From the NCBI GenBank assembly GCA_003427395.1, contig BFEA01000551.1, positions 967,094 to 999,481 of the forward strand: a stretch of DNA of 32,388 nt. Direction: 5' to 3'. Positions 1 through 9,807 of the stretch are shown here, piece after piece. Position numbers and translations under genes: made by a program. How positions within the stretch are numbered: the first letter of the stretch is position 1; each line of letters opens with the position of its first letter. The notes beneath the pieces were generated by a model. That model saw only the letters and a list, made by a program, of their open reading frames with translations, was not told the DNA's origin and did no database searches. Origin of the DNA: Chara braunii. Lineage: Eukaryota > Streptophyta > Charophyceae > Charales > Characeae.

Positions 1-159
1 TTTTTTTACGTTAGTTTGGCTACGAATCCCTCCCTCTCCTTGCGTTCGTTTCGTTTCTTCCATTCAAACATATATTATGAAAAAGGACGTAAGTCACAGC
101 TACAAATATTTTAGTCTTAAAGGTCTTCAAAGTAGCTAGTACGCAACATTCAATTACAG

Positions 160-824
160 TCTAAGGAGATGGATGATGATTGCATCAGTTACAGGTTCGA
201 ACCGGATCAAAACACCAAAGTAGAAACAGAGCTTAAGAAGGTGCCAAAGAAAACAGCTCTCAGGTCCAACCCTGAGAAAATGATCAAAATAGCTAAAATA
301 AAATGAGGACCAACCCTGATATGCATGCATTAGTGCAGTTACAACAATCAAGGTCCAACCCTGAGATAAATAACAGAGCAGCTACAGAAATTCAGCTCCA
401 ACCCGAGATTTACAGCTACGGCTGGTCTAATCTTAAGGATCTTCCTCGTATCGAGGTGATCAACATTCAATAGCAGTTTAAGGAGAGAAATGATGATTGC
501 AGCAGTTACAGGTTCGAACCAGATAAGAACATTAAAGTATCTACAGAGCTACAGATGGTGCCAAAGAAAACAATTCTCAGGTCCAACCCTGAGAGAAAAT
601 ACCGGAACATCACAAGAAACCAGGACCAACCCTGATATGCATACACTTAGAGCAACTACTGAAATCCAGGTCTCAACCTTGAGATAATAACAGAGCAGAT
701 ACAGAAAATCCAGGTCCAACCCTGAGGGATGAGAAAGATGCAAAACTTGTGAGCTAAGCTACAAAGATTGATAAGACAGGTATACCAGTTGCTGAGCAAA
801 TAGTAGTTCAGGTCCAACCTTCGA
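160..824. repeat. Short GGTCCAACCCTGAG-type repeat cluster in a duplicated block
   Basis: The motif AGGTCCAACCCTGAG or a close variant starts at 262, 306, 351, 393, 579, 622, 668, 712 and 810, nine times in about 560 bases. The copies lie in a larger imperfect direct duplication: about 160-425 and 482-735 share the order 'GATGATTGCA, CAGTTACAGGTTCGAACC, GGTGCCAAAGAAAACA, motif, GGACCAACCCTGATATGCAT, motif'. GGTTCGAACC matches a tRNA B-box, so a tRNA-derived (SINE-like) origin is possible, but I see no A-box or tRNA fold. No coding potential. Confidence 0.7.
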
Positions 825-2389
825 AATAGTTTGAGAAGCAACATGGTCGTTGTTCGGAGTTATATTCTCCTCTTTCTTCTCCCTCTCTCACCCATCCTTT
901 CTTTTTTTTTTTTTTTTTTTTTTTACTGCTTCTCCACCCCCCCGACCCCCTTTTTTTTTCTTTTTTTTTTTAAGACAACATTAGCACCTCATTTAGCAGA
1001 TTCACATGCCTACAAATTGATAAACTACTAGATTAAAGCGCAAGTGATTCTGGAGTTGGACGTGAACAGTCATGGAATAAACAACATATCTCAGGTCTTG
1101 CAGACAACTTAGAAGAAGCATGTGATGAAATCTTTGGTAAGTAAGGCTAGTGTAGAAGTACTGCTGACCAAATGATGAGTTAAAAGTAAATGACAATTTT
1201 CTTATGAATCCGAGACACGTAGCTTGCCTGCTGAGTTGACCGGACAAGTGAGTGACAAGGGTTGCTACATCCTAGGACCTAGTCATCAAGACTAACTCCC
1301 TGTTTTTTTTTGTTTTTTTTTTTTTTGAATATTACGTGAGGTAATTCCAACAAGATCTGCAGGGGTAACGCAACAGTCTGCTTGACTAGGGGTGGGGTGC
1401 TCTATAATGATTCTTCTGCTTATTTGGTCAGAAAGCGGAGAACTGCTCCAGATTCTTCGAGGTTGATGCATACTCTGCATTGATGGTGAGACAATGCTTC
1501 ACCGAGGAGGTGATTCGCGTTTTTGGATCAGCTTCCTACCTAGTAAGGTTTGATACAGAAACCTGATGTTTAACCAATAGTTTTAGCTGCGACTCAATAG
1601 ATTTTCGGACAGCAACTAGGATACATATCATATCAGTGAGTTGAAGATGATTAAAAAAAGTAAAGGCTTACACACCCTAGCATCTCCTCCCCTCCCTCTC
1701 CTTTCTTCTTCTTCCTTTTTTTTTTTTTTAAGCATTGGACAATAAGGCATACCTTTAATGGAGCATATTCTGTTCGGAAAATGATTGATCATTACAAAAT
1801 TTCAGCTAGCAGGGTCCGGTTTTGGTAGGAGAATGGTAGTAGTCCGCTTAGCTGGAATATAAGTTACCGCATGTAGGGAGTAAAGGTTTCTGTAGATCGG
1901 TGGGTGATTTTTGGAATAGTAATAGGGTTAGCAGATTGTTTAAGTAAGCGGTAGTATATAAATTATGAGTTTGATTAAGTGTCCTTTTAGGAAGAAAAGG
2001 CTGTAAGATTGATCAACTACCGGTTTTTAAGGTCTTAGAGTTCTATAGAGAACCTTTATTCCATCATTTCCTCCGTAGGTAAAGTGTTGACAAAAGTGGT
2101 GGTGGATCATTCAGCGAAGTAACGATGAAATATGTAATGGGTGCTTGACAGTCTATATACTTATTCTATTCCATAATATTCATGCTGCTAAAGGTAGATA
2201 GTAGATTAATAGTGAGATGTGGGAGTAGTAGAGTTGATTGGGAGAAACGAAATGGAGCGAGACGGACAGGATAAGCAGAATACGTTATTCGTTAAAATAT
2301 GACATTATATTGTGTCCTCTTTCGAACGAATTCAGTTTCAGCTGCTGCCTAAGAAACCTAGGCATACCCATCCACTCACCCATCCACTC
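825..2389. other. AT-rich noncoding stretch with poly-T tracts
   Basis: There is no convincing ORF. Long pyrimidine or poly-T tracts lie at about 899-971, 1302-1326 and 1713-1729. Each could be the reverse-strand poly-A tail of an old retroposed sequence, but no flanking target duplications were recognised. Otherwise I see nothing. Confidence 0.5.
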
Positions 2390-2785
2390 GCCCCATATGC
2401 GGAAGTGTGCTGAGATTCAAACTTGTTTATAATGAGCAAGGTGTGCCTGATATGCGGAAGTTTGCCAAGATCCATACTTATGTATAATTCCGATGAGCAA
2501 GGCGCCTTGATTGTGTCCTTATCGAAGAAGTTTGATAAGTGTGCTGAGATCCATACTAAGTCTTATTTTCGATTGTGATGAGCNGCGCCTTGATTGTGTC
2601 CTTATCGAAGAAGTTTGATAAGTGTGCTGAGATCCATACTAAGTCTTATTTTCGATTGTGATGAGCAAGGCGCCTTGATTGTATCCTTGTCAGAGAAGTT
2701 CGATAAGTGTGCTGAGATCCATACTTATTTCTGATCGTGATGAGCAAGGTGCCTTGATTGTGATGAGCAAGGTGCCTTGAGCAGC
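2390..2785. repeat. Tandem repeat, about 83-bp period
   Basis: The core GATGAGCAAGGCGCCTTGA recurs at 2492, 2577 (interrupted by an N at 2584), 2660, 2739 and 2762, with a degenerate copy near 2432. It is followed each time by 'TTGTGTCCTTATCGAAGAAG' and 'GTGCTGAGATCCATACT' elements. Spacings are 85, 83, 79 and 23 bases. The core holds the palindrome CAAGGCGCCTTG. The copies at 2492-2660 are almost identical, indicating recent tandem duplication or a collapsed or expanded array in the assembly. Confidence 0.85.
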
Positions 2786-2953
2786 ACAATCTGCGACCCC
2801 CACTGATGGATAATCACAGCAACATAATGACGTCGACTCCTTGTTGTGTTTGAATGTTGGAACGTCGAAAGTTCCGGTGGGCAGAGTTGAGGAAGGGAAG
2901 AAGGGAATTACCGCACTTACTGCTTCGGGATTGAGCCTTCCCGCAATCCCCCA

Positions 2954-3051
2954 TATGGGTGCCACATAGTGCGCCGGCCCGCATCGGGGCCGACTACCTT
3001 AATCCAGGCCGACTTCATGTCGGGCACTGGTCTTATGGGTGCCACATAGTG
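2954..3051. repeat. Two 18-bp direct repeats, 80 bp apart
   Basis: TATGGGTGCCACATAGTG occurs at 2954-2971 and exactly again at 3034-3051. The 62 bases between are GC-rich, with GGCCCGCATCGGGGCC able to form a small hairpin. No function recognised. Confidence 0.7.
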
Positions 3052-3078
3052 TGTCGCGTTGCGGTGGTACGAGCGGAA

Positions 3079-3145
3079 AAAGGGATTTGAACCCCCAACC
3101 TTACGTTCCTCACACATGGCTTGTGAATGATGTAGCGTAAGCTCA
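3079..3145 (-). other. Possible tRNA-derived relic
   Basis: The minus strand reads GGGGGTTCAAATCCC (about 3082-3096), which fits a T-arm with TTCAAAT loop (B-box-like). Upstream, CACA-AGCCATG-TGTG (3111-3125) could be a degenerate anticodon arm. No acceptor stem or proper D-arm is visible and the interval between the arms is too long. A working tRNA is therefore unlikely; a SINE or tRNA fossil, or coincidence, remains. Confidence 0.2.
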
Positions 3146-3520
3146 CGCCCGTGCCTATATAGGCCAGGCGCGCGCTCGCAGCGGAATAACCAACAGGAAA
3201 AAGTTATGGGTGCACCCGAGCAGTGGGGCGGAACAGGCAGTTGGACAGCAGGCGACCACTGCGGTGAATTCTGAGAAACCTGTGCCCCCATAGAGTTGCT
3301 CCCAGCGAGGCCGTTATGTGATGGCACAAGGGCGACTCACTGCACGCGGAAACGCAAGCAGCACCGCGGACGGCACGTGGAAATGCACGATGAATCTCAC
3401 ACCCGCGACTGTGTCTAAAACTGCCATGCACCCCCAAAAACAATTTCCACAAGTGGACTAATTCTAAGAGCAGTGCAAAAGCAGAACAGGACGAGCGCAG
3501 GTGAAAACGAACGAGCACCG

Positions 3521-3644
3521 TCATCGAAATTTCGGATATCGGCGGACTACAGCCTCTTCACCACCGCCCGCGACAAGAGTCTTATGTAGGTTGTCGTACA
3601 TGCAATAATAATCATAGAGCGCAACACGAGTTGTTCCATTGCAC
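3521..3644 (+). repeat. Dispersed repeat, copy 1
   Basis: This block carries a 22-bp palindromic element (3528-3549), then GGACTACAGCCTCTTC, an ACA/TTATGTA stretch, and TGCAAT...ATCATAGAGCGCAACACG...TTGTTCCA.TGCAC (3601-3644). The same modules recur at 3821-4004, where the last one is exactly 360 bp downstream (3961-4004). Confidence 0.75.
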
Positions 3645-3791
3645 AAAAAGAGAGTGAGAGAACGTCATTGAAGGGTTAGAAGACACGCGAGAACACAGAT
3701 GCCTTCAAATAGCAAAATTGCAAACCGTCGTTACAAGCAAGGAGCAGCAATCCAATTTCACGCCTTACTTTCCACACACAACATACAGAGG

Positions 3792-4004
3792 AAGTGAATC
3801 GCACAAGGCACCGACATCGAAAGTTTGGATGTCGGCGGACTACAGCCTCTTCGCCCCCCCGACAACAATTTTTACATAAGATTGTTGTCGGGGGGGGGGC
3901 GAAGAGGCTGTAGACCGCCGACATCCAAACTTTCGATGTCGGTGCCCTGTGCGTTTCACTTGCAATAGAAATCATAGAGCGCAACACGGATTGTTCCACT
4001 GCAC
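3792..4004. repeat. Foldback (long hairpin) repeat, copy 2
   Basis: Left arm 3792-3869 and right arm 3881-3961 are inverted complements along about 78 bases, with few mismatches and a C7 versus G10 run-length difference. They are separated by an 11-base loop (3870-3880, TTTTACATAAG). Each arm holds one 22-bp element (3821-3842 plus, 3911-3932 minus). Compared with copy 1 (3521-3644), this copy has gained an inverted duplication of its left half. It could be a MITE-like foldback or the product of template switching. Confidence 0.85.
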
Positions 4005-4294
4005 GACAAGAGACTCAGGTGACGAAGTCCACACATGAAAAAGTCATCCAACTACAAGAAAACAATGTTGAACTGCACGAAAATAGTACCACTGCCATAC
4101 CGACAACGAGCATCCCAAAGACAACGAGATACATACCCAATGAAGAAAACAATGTTGAACTCAGAAAGACAGTCGAATAATGTCTTATGTTACCAAATAC
4201 AATTGCCATAGAATGAAATACATTTAAAGAATTCTCTACAAGTCATTGAAAACTGTCAAAGACAATGTCCTTCCAAGAGACATGTTGCCAATTG

Positions 4295-4945
4295 TCATAT
4301 AATAACAGGCAAATCTTTACTCGAGAATCTGAAAGGGGGTCGATCACCACGTTGCAACAGCGTTGCAAATGTCAACATGAACACCCCGCAACTAGCTCCA
4401 TCAACTTGCCTTGGAACTCCTTCCACAACAATTTTTCTGACCATAGTCTTCCAACTCCTATCTGACCGGCTATGTGAGGTATGACGTTCTAAATACTGTA
4501 CAATCAACTCGAAAACACTACGGTAGAAACTGGAATTGGCTTTAATGCGAGGAAAATAGTCAAAAATTTCGAAGACATTGTCCCTCAAATTAACGGAAAG
4601 TAGGATCCAGTGATCGTTATGTTTGTGCTCCGGAATGAAGATCATATCGAACTGATGCAGATCAACGTTTTTAACCCACCTCTCCACCCCAGTGTGTCCT
4701 CGAAGTTGCAGTATGCTGAAGAAGAAAGGATTGAAGCTGAAGATTCGAAGGCCTGATGGTCGTGCACGTGTCGCGGATTCCGTTGACCCCAAAAGGGCCA
4801 TGTAGAAATTCACCACCTCATCATTGATCTTGCCATTGGCTTGCAAAACGGTGAGCATATCTTTCGCGGTGATTCTGAATTGATCATCCGCAAAGGAAGA
4901 GAGGACATGATGAGGAGGCACCACGCTGCGAGAAACATCGTCCAT
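4295..4945 (-). CDS. Ulp1-like (C48) cysteine protease domain, partial
   Basis: A 216-codon ORF matching the C-terminal catalytic domain of Ulp1/SENP-type SUMO proteases. Visible features in order: the N-terminal helix typical of the fold with LQANGKINDEVVNFYMALL (34-52); HW at 112-113; Asp129 in IFDYF; Gln180 in VPRQ; and Cys186 in ASCGVF. The His-Asp-Gln-Cys catalytic set is thus complete. The start at 4945 is an ATG, but the open frame continues upstream without obvious family sequence, so the true protein may begin earlier or be spliced. The stop is TGA. No cellular Ulp1 N-terminus is seen. In plant and algal genomes such domains are often carried by DNA transposons (MULE, CACTA, KDZ types), and the surroundings are repeats, so a transposon-borne copy is the likelier reading than the housekeeping desumoylase. 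Confidence 0.8.
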   Translation of the reverse strand: MDDVSRSVVPPHHVLSSFADDQFRITAKDMLTVLQANGKINDEVVNFYMALLGSTESATRARPSGLRIFSFNPFFFSILQLRGHTGVERWVKNVDLHQFDMIFIPEHKHNDHWILLSVNLRDNVFEIFDYFPRIKANSSFYRSVFELIVQYLERHTSHSRSDRSWKTMVRKIVVEGVPRQVDGASCGVFMLTFATLLQRGDRPPFRFSSKDLPVII

Positions 4946-5435
4946 AACCCGCGAGACTTGAGACGCAATCGCCGTAGCGAAATGCCCCCCCCAGGCTGCA
5001 GGGCCTGTGGCCTGAGATTTACATCATCGACCAACGCACACGCGGGGAAGTGAAAAAGGAAGTTCTAAAGGTTGTCGTTCACCTCATGACACGTCGCTAA
5101 GTATTTTTCATACATGGCCTGACCCCTAGTCACAGATCATGGATATGTCCCCTTCTCCGCAGGTAGAAGGAAAAGACATTCGTCAATGGCTAAGGCATGC
5201 TCCTTCTCTCCAATCTCGACATCAACCCCTGATGCTTTTAACATATTCTTGTTTCTTGTCGTGAATCTCGGAAGTTTCTGCAATACACGTGCCGGATATT
5301 TCGAGAAACTCCTTTTTCGACACGACCGGACCCCTGTAAAACAGAGAACAGACAAAACCCGAAATGAATATATGATTCCCAGGAGGAGTTCGACGGAAGT
5401 GACAATATGAAAGATAATGTAGCCCAGAAGCATGC
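4946..5435. other. Noncoding interval upstream of the Ulp1-like ORF
   Basis: No ORF with recognisable content. If the Ulp1-like gene is spliced, earlier exons on the minus strand could lie here, but I could not identify them. Confidence 0.4.
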
Positions 5436-5577
5436 GTGCATTCGGACATAAAACGACGAGCGTTGTCGAGCCCGAGACCCCAGCACATGACGACGAAGAC
5501 CACATCAGGCCAAAGAAGAGGAACGCCTACCAATGCTGAAGTTCGGATTTCGGCGGACTTGCAGCTACAACTAGCAG
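5436..5577 (+). repeat. 140-bp dispersed repeat, copy 1
   Basis: The sequence GTGCATTCG(G/C)ACATAAAACGACGAGC, then GCCCGAGA, GCACATGACGACGAA, CCACATCA and CCAAAGAAGAGGAA, followed by a 22-bp palindromic element and GCAGCTACAACTAGCAG, recurs at 6654-6797 in the same order and orientation with small differences. Confidence 0.85.
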
Positions 5578-5878
5578 ACACGGACCAACCAGGTTTGGTC
5601 CTGACACTGGAACTGCGGTGACCGGAGGAAACCGGAAATTCGAAGGGTATGTTTTCTAGTCCGCCGGTATCCGCACTACAAGTGCCAGCGCGAGGTGGAA
5701 AGTCGGCATTTGCCGATGTGCGGATTCCAGCGGACTTGCAGCCACAGTTCGCAAACACCGACCAACGGGGCGTGATCCACCTCGCGCCGACACTTGTAGT
5801 TCGGATGCCGGCGGACTTCAGAACAGACCTTCCGTATTACCGTTTTTCCGGCGGTTTCCGCAGTTCCAGTGTCAGGAC
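5535..5878. repeat. Composite of direct repeats and ~101-bp inverted repeat
   Basis: The layout is X-Y-X'-Y inverted. X (5535-5592) and X' (5712-5769) are direct repeats, each with a plus-oriented 22-bp element (5539-5560, 5716-5737). Y (5598-5698) and its inverted copy (5777-5878) have ~101-base arms sharing GTCCTGACACTGGAACTGCGG and CTACAAGTG...CGCGAGGTGG, about 78 bases apart. Their own 22-bp elements lie at 5657-5678 (minus) and 5797-5818 (plus). A third partial copy of the Y element segment follows at about 6577-6640. Confidence 0.85.
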
Positions 5879-5890
5879 TGCGCGACGGCG

Positions 5891-6338
5891 ATGGAGATGG
5901 AGACGCAGGTGGTTAGTGGCCTTTCCGTGGACCACAAAGAATATGATGCCCACCACCTGGCCACGGCGGTGCATCCCCCCGACGGGTGCGACGAGGCTAT
6001 CATGACAGTGAGCCCGGCGAAAACGACTCGCCGTCTTAGCGTCAATGAGGTCATCGATAGCGTACTGGGCGACGTGCAAGCTAAAACACTTTCGTCCACC
6101 CCGTCAAAAGACGATGCCCTTCTCAGCAACGAAACTTTCGCGGTCGGGGACTTGGCGCTCACCCAGCCGTGCTTTCCGGTACCCTGGTCACCGCTCACAG
6201 GAGGAAGGGGGGGGGTTGTTGGGGGCCGCCAGCACGTCACATCCCAAAAAAAGTGCACGGTAGGCACTCCGGCCCTGGCTGTCCTCGCCTTACCAGCGCC
6301 CACGTCGCCGACGAAGAAGCGGAAAGAAAAACAAGCTG
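5891..6338 (+). CDS. Candidate first exon of an unrecognised gene
   Basis: An ORF opening with ATGGAGATGGAG runs for 152 codons and has protein-like, mostly polar composition: Asp/Glu-rich N-terminal half with LSVNEVIDSVLGDV (49-62), then Pro/Gly-rich sequence and a basic SPTKKRKEKQ near the end that would pass as a nuclear-localisation signal. The frame ends at a stop at 6349, but AAGCTG|GTAAGC at 6338/6339 is a good plant-type splice donor, so this may be exon 1 of a spliced gene. No downstream exon was identified. The ORF begins immediately after the long inverted repeat at 5598-5878. No homologue recognised; a chance ORF in GC-rich DNA is the alternative. Confidence 0.35.
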
Positions 6339-6653
6339 GTAAGCATTGACGATTGTCGCGATGTCAGCACTCCCACGTTTGGGGATTGTCGACGCTGTCT
6401 GTCAACCCCCTTGTCGGTTTATGCCCCACGTTAGATGGACAAAATTCCGCTTCACTTGTCAGCGAGGACCAATTGGCCTCTTGTTGTTTAACACACCGTC
6501 ACGCTTTATTTTGTGACCACTCATCCGCTCCTCCCTCTACAAGTCCTCTGTTGCCGTCTCGACTTTCTATCTCTGGCCGACACCTGTAGTGCGGATACGG
6601 GCGGACTACAAGACAGACCGTCTGATAAACGATTTTCGCAGCGATGAGCTTGT

Positions 6654-6797
6654 GTGCATTCGCACATAAAACGACGAGCGCAGTCTAGCCCGAGAACCCT
6701 GCACATGACGACGAAAGACCACATCACGCCAAAGAAGAGGAATGTTTACAAATGTCAAAGTTCGGATTCCGGGCGGACTTGCAGCTACAACTAGCAG
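6654..6797 (+). repeat. 140-bp dispersed repeat, copy 2
   Basis: Second copy of the repeat at 5436-5577, again ending in a 22-bp palindromic element (6758-6780, with one extra G) and GCAGCTACAACTAGCAG. Confidence 0.85.
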
Positions 6798-6908
6798 GTC
6801 CACCCTTTCCTCGTCTGTAATACTGAGTCCTCCTTCTTCACCGTCTTCCCCATCGCGCAATGTAATCAACTCCTTCTCTCGCCCTTCGTCTCCTTCTCCC
6901 CCCTCCTC

Positions 6909-7896
6909 CTATTCTCCCCCTTCTTCCCCGCCCTCGACTTCCACCCATTCTTCCCCCCCGTCAGTCTCACGTGACTCGGATCCTTGCAGCCGCATCAAGG
7001 TGGATCCCAAGGAGCGGTCGTCTGTATGAACAGACGTAGCACCTTCCGCCGTCCCTGCCTCCTCCGATTGCAGGCACGTCACGGACGTAGTACGGATACC
7101 GGCGGACTTCGTCGCAAGGAAGGCGGACGGCGCTGCACCAGCAATCTCTCTCTGTGACTCCGCAGATCGGCCTTGTCGAAGGGTCGGCGGCGTCGCCTCC
7201 CGCACAGCCAGGGCGGTGCCCATCTCCGACGCATGTGCTCCTGTAGAGCTCCACTGGACTGGTACACTCGCCTGAACGTCGTCCGCCCTGGTAGGGATGC
7301 CCGCGGACTTGCCCTTCACGGCGGAGACAGGATCCCCTGCACATGAGCCCCGCCCCACTTCACCGGAGGAGCCGAAAGCAGTCCACGAGGGAAGGGCCGC
7401 CTGCTCCAGAGTCGTCGAAGTGCGGATGCCAGCCGACTTCGCTGCCTCCACGGGCACTGGGTCCTCCGTCTGCGAAGTTCGGATGCGGGCGAACTTCCTC
7501 GACTTGCCGCTCCCTGCTGTTGGGGAGTGTGTGACGTTCACCCCCCCTTCCCCCACCCCGCTGTGCGTGATCCTGCCCTGACCGCCAGGGGCAGGCGATG
7601 ATGCCGGCGCGCTTCCCCTTGATGTCGTATGGCCACTGCCTCCGCCACCTCCTTCCTCGTGGCCACTGCCTCCCCCCCCTTCCGGCCCCGGGGGGGCTCA
7701 AAGGTCCTCCTCCCACACTACCCTGGGTCCCTGTCGACGGGGGTACTTTCCAGTTCACCTTTTTCTTCGAAGGGCTCGTCTCGAGGTCGTAGAAATCGTC
7801 AGATAGTTCCAACCACTGCTTGTCATGAAGTTCCTGAAACAAGCGATCAGCAGTGGCAATGATGGCCGGGTCGGCGGGCTGCAGGTTGCTATTCTC
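6909..7896 (-). pseudogene. C-terminal tail with in-phase octapeptide repeats
   Basis: Past the TAA at 7897 the frame reads LFQELHDKQWLELSDDFYDL, then a basic, Gly/Arg/Trp-rich stretch. Near 7560-7600 the reading shifts to a frame rich in Ser, Ala, Thr and Glu that ends in an acidic run (GGEEWVEVEGGEEGGE). Across both frames the same octapeptide recurs with 21 to 101 residues between copies: KRAGIIAC (about 7597-7620), KFARIRTS (7475-7498), KSAGIRTS (7418-7441), KSAGIPTR (7289-7312) and KSAGIRTT (7088-7111). Each is the minus-strand translation of a 22-bp palindromic element. The tail is probably disordered. Confidence 0.5.
7088..7620 (+). repeat. Four 22-bp palindromic elements inside a coding relic, plus one degenerate copy
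   Basis: Elements at 7088-7109, 7289-7310, 7418-7439 and 7475-7496 follow the pattern 'TAGT or AAGT, YCGGAT, GG-GCGGACTT', and a degenerate one lies at about 7597-7616. All have the same orientation and fall in the same minus-strand reading phase relative to the K-S-A-G-I-R-T-S translation. Confidence 0.8.
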
Positions 7897-9543
7897 TTAA
7901 GTCACTTTGTCCACCACAGCACTCCTCGCGATATCCAAGTAGTCGGACTTGGCCAGGCGCTCGGACGACTTCCATTCCCCGTCAGTGTCGACTATGGCCA
8001 TGACCCACTCCCCCTTCCGAATTGCGGGCTGGATCGTCCCCGGGTGCCAAATCATGTCATGACCCCAGTCTGCCTCCGTGGAACGCGTGTGGTCGTGCCC
8101 TTCGAAGTGGATGTTCTCATCCTTCCGAGAAGGATGTTGCAGGGGGACTTGACACCCTGGACGCAGAGGAGGAGGGGCAGCATGCCGAAGTGTCAATCTC
8201 GCCAACAACTTACTAGGGGTCCTCTGCATGGGCGTCGCTTGTGCGGGCCGGTTTGTTGAGGGACTCGTTGACGAGGAGGTCGGGGATGGGAGCACCGGAG
8301 CAAGGCGGTAGTCGATGTCAATTTCCTCGGTGTTGCTATCCTCCTCAGGTGCACCGGTGTCGAAGACAACACCGGTGAGGGACTCTTCGTCGGCGTCGAT
8401 CAAGGCACCGTAACTCTCGAGCCTCAGGACCGGCTCGGATTCGACAAAGTACAATAACTCTAGTCGATCCGGGAAGTTCTTCGCGTTCAGGCGCGTGGCG
8501 CCGTGATAGTTGTCTAGCAGCGCCAACATGTGTTCCTTGCGGCGCATGTACTCGATGTCGGTGCCTCTCGCAGGCTGCTTCTCCAAGAAGAGGAACTCGT
8601 AGATCCTGCTCCTTTTCCGGGCGCTTAGTTTGAACCACATGTCCGTCGAAGGATCCCAAACGCGTCTCGGCTTCTCACACTTCGTAATGAACTCACAGCG
8701 GTATGCTCCCGAGTTGACCGCGGTTTTCAGGAAATCCAACGTGAATTGCAACCACTCCGAATTCCCCTCCAACGCGATGACCTTGCGACCACCCTTCAAA
8801 ACCTCCCACACGACTTGTGCGTGCGCTTTCCCGAGGAACATGATGCCGTCCCCCTTTTTGCAAAGGAATTCCAGCAGATGGGCGAATTGTGTGGGGTTCC
8901 ACTCATGGCCCTTGTACACCACGGGATCACGCCCATGTATCACGACGGGCCATTCACAAGCGTCGAACGGCATGTCGGATATCTCAGTGGGAGTCACTTT
9001 CTGAAGTGCCCCCACCGCGGCAGCATCACCCGCCGCTAACCTCGCGCCGTAGACAATAGATGTGTTCTCCCGCAAGTCGTCGCCTTTGAAAAGGATGTAC
9101 ATGCGGTCGTCCAAGGAGTACAAGTTGTGGCCGACACCGAAACTTTTCTTCTGCTGCGTCCTCCTCACCCACTTCCCGGCCATTGCCTTCACGACGGACA
9201 GATGGTGCAGGCTGGTCATGAAGTAGTAGTCGTGCTCACGGGGGACGAACGCGACTACTGTCCAGTGCGAGGGGAACAAGTGCTCCAGGAGGGCATTCAA
9301 ACTCTCGAAGACTTTAGCTGTCCACTGTTTGATGTCCACCGGTTCGCACAAGTCGAGAACGCACGTGTGGCATTTCGTGATTCCGACCGCCCTCTCCAAC
9401 TCCACAACCTTCATCTGCGCATCCAGAGGGTTGACGCCGAACGGAGCAATAGATGTGACGTCCTTCGAGTCGTTCCACAGAATGTGCACCATCCCTTCGG
9501 CCAGCGCGATTTCCATGCTTTTCGACCTGCTGCCGGTCAACAT
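7897..9543 (-). pseudogene. Methyltransferase-like segment, degenerate motif
   Basis: A 548-codon open stretch in the same frame as the ParB-like segment, joined to it through an in-frame TAG (9562-9564). Features: CVLDLCEP at 61-68, at the place where amino-DNA methyltransferases carry D-P-P-[YW]; HWTVVAFVPRE at 93-103, like the strand after that motif; GDGIMFLGKAHAQVVWEVLKGG at 231-252 followed by KVIALEGN at 254-261, resembling the SAM-binding half of a permuted methyltransferase. The catalytic motif is not canonical (LCEP), so even an intact copy may lack activity. The rest is a Pro/Ser/Thr-rich linker (about 410-450) and a C-terminal region with WVMAIVDTDGEWKSSERLA. It ends at TAA (7897-7899), beyond which the frame continues with ENSNLQPADPAIIATADRL. 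Confidence 0.5.
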
Positions 9544-9807
9544 GGAGAGGACCTTGTTCTTCTAGTCGATGGGCAACTTCTTATTTTGGACTAGCTTTTC
9601 TGTTGCCTTGATCGACTTGTCGTCCTCGCAACCCATGTACGGCGGACAGTCCTTGAACAAGGAGTCGCTGACAAGTTTCCTGCTCCCGTCCCACAACGCT
9701 GCATCCAGCCCCTGCCCTTCAAACTTTGCCAAAATCGCCTCTCGTTTTTTCAGGAAGGGGTACTTAGTGGTCCAATCACTGTCTGGCCGGTTCTCATGCT
9801 TGAACTA

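Noticed and set aside
831-1031. Membrane-like small ORF rich in Phe
   Set aside because: The hydrophobic run is just the translation of poly-T tracts.
5137-5758. Overlapping minus ORFs with KSAEIRTSA-like motifs
   Set aside because: The motifs come from the 22-bp elements in repeat DNA; no other sign of coding.
9127-9594. Plus-strand ORFs opposite the ParB-like relic
   Set aside because: They are antisense shadows of the GC-rich minus-strand coding region, with no protein-like features of their own.
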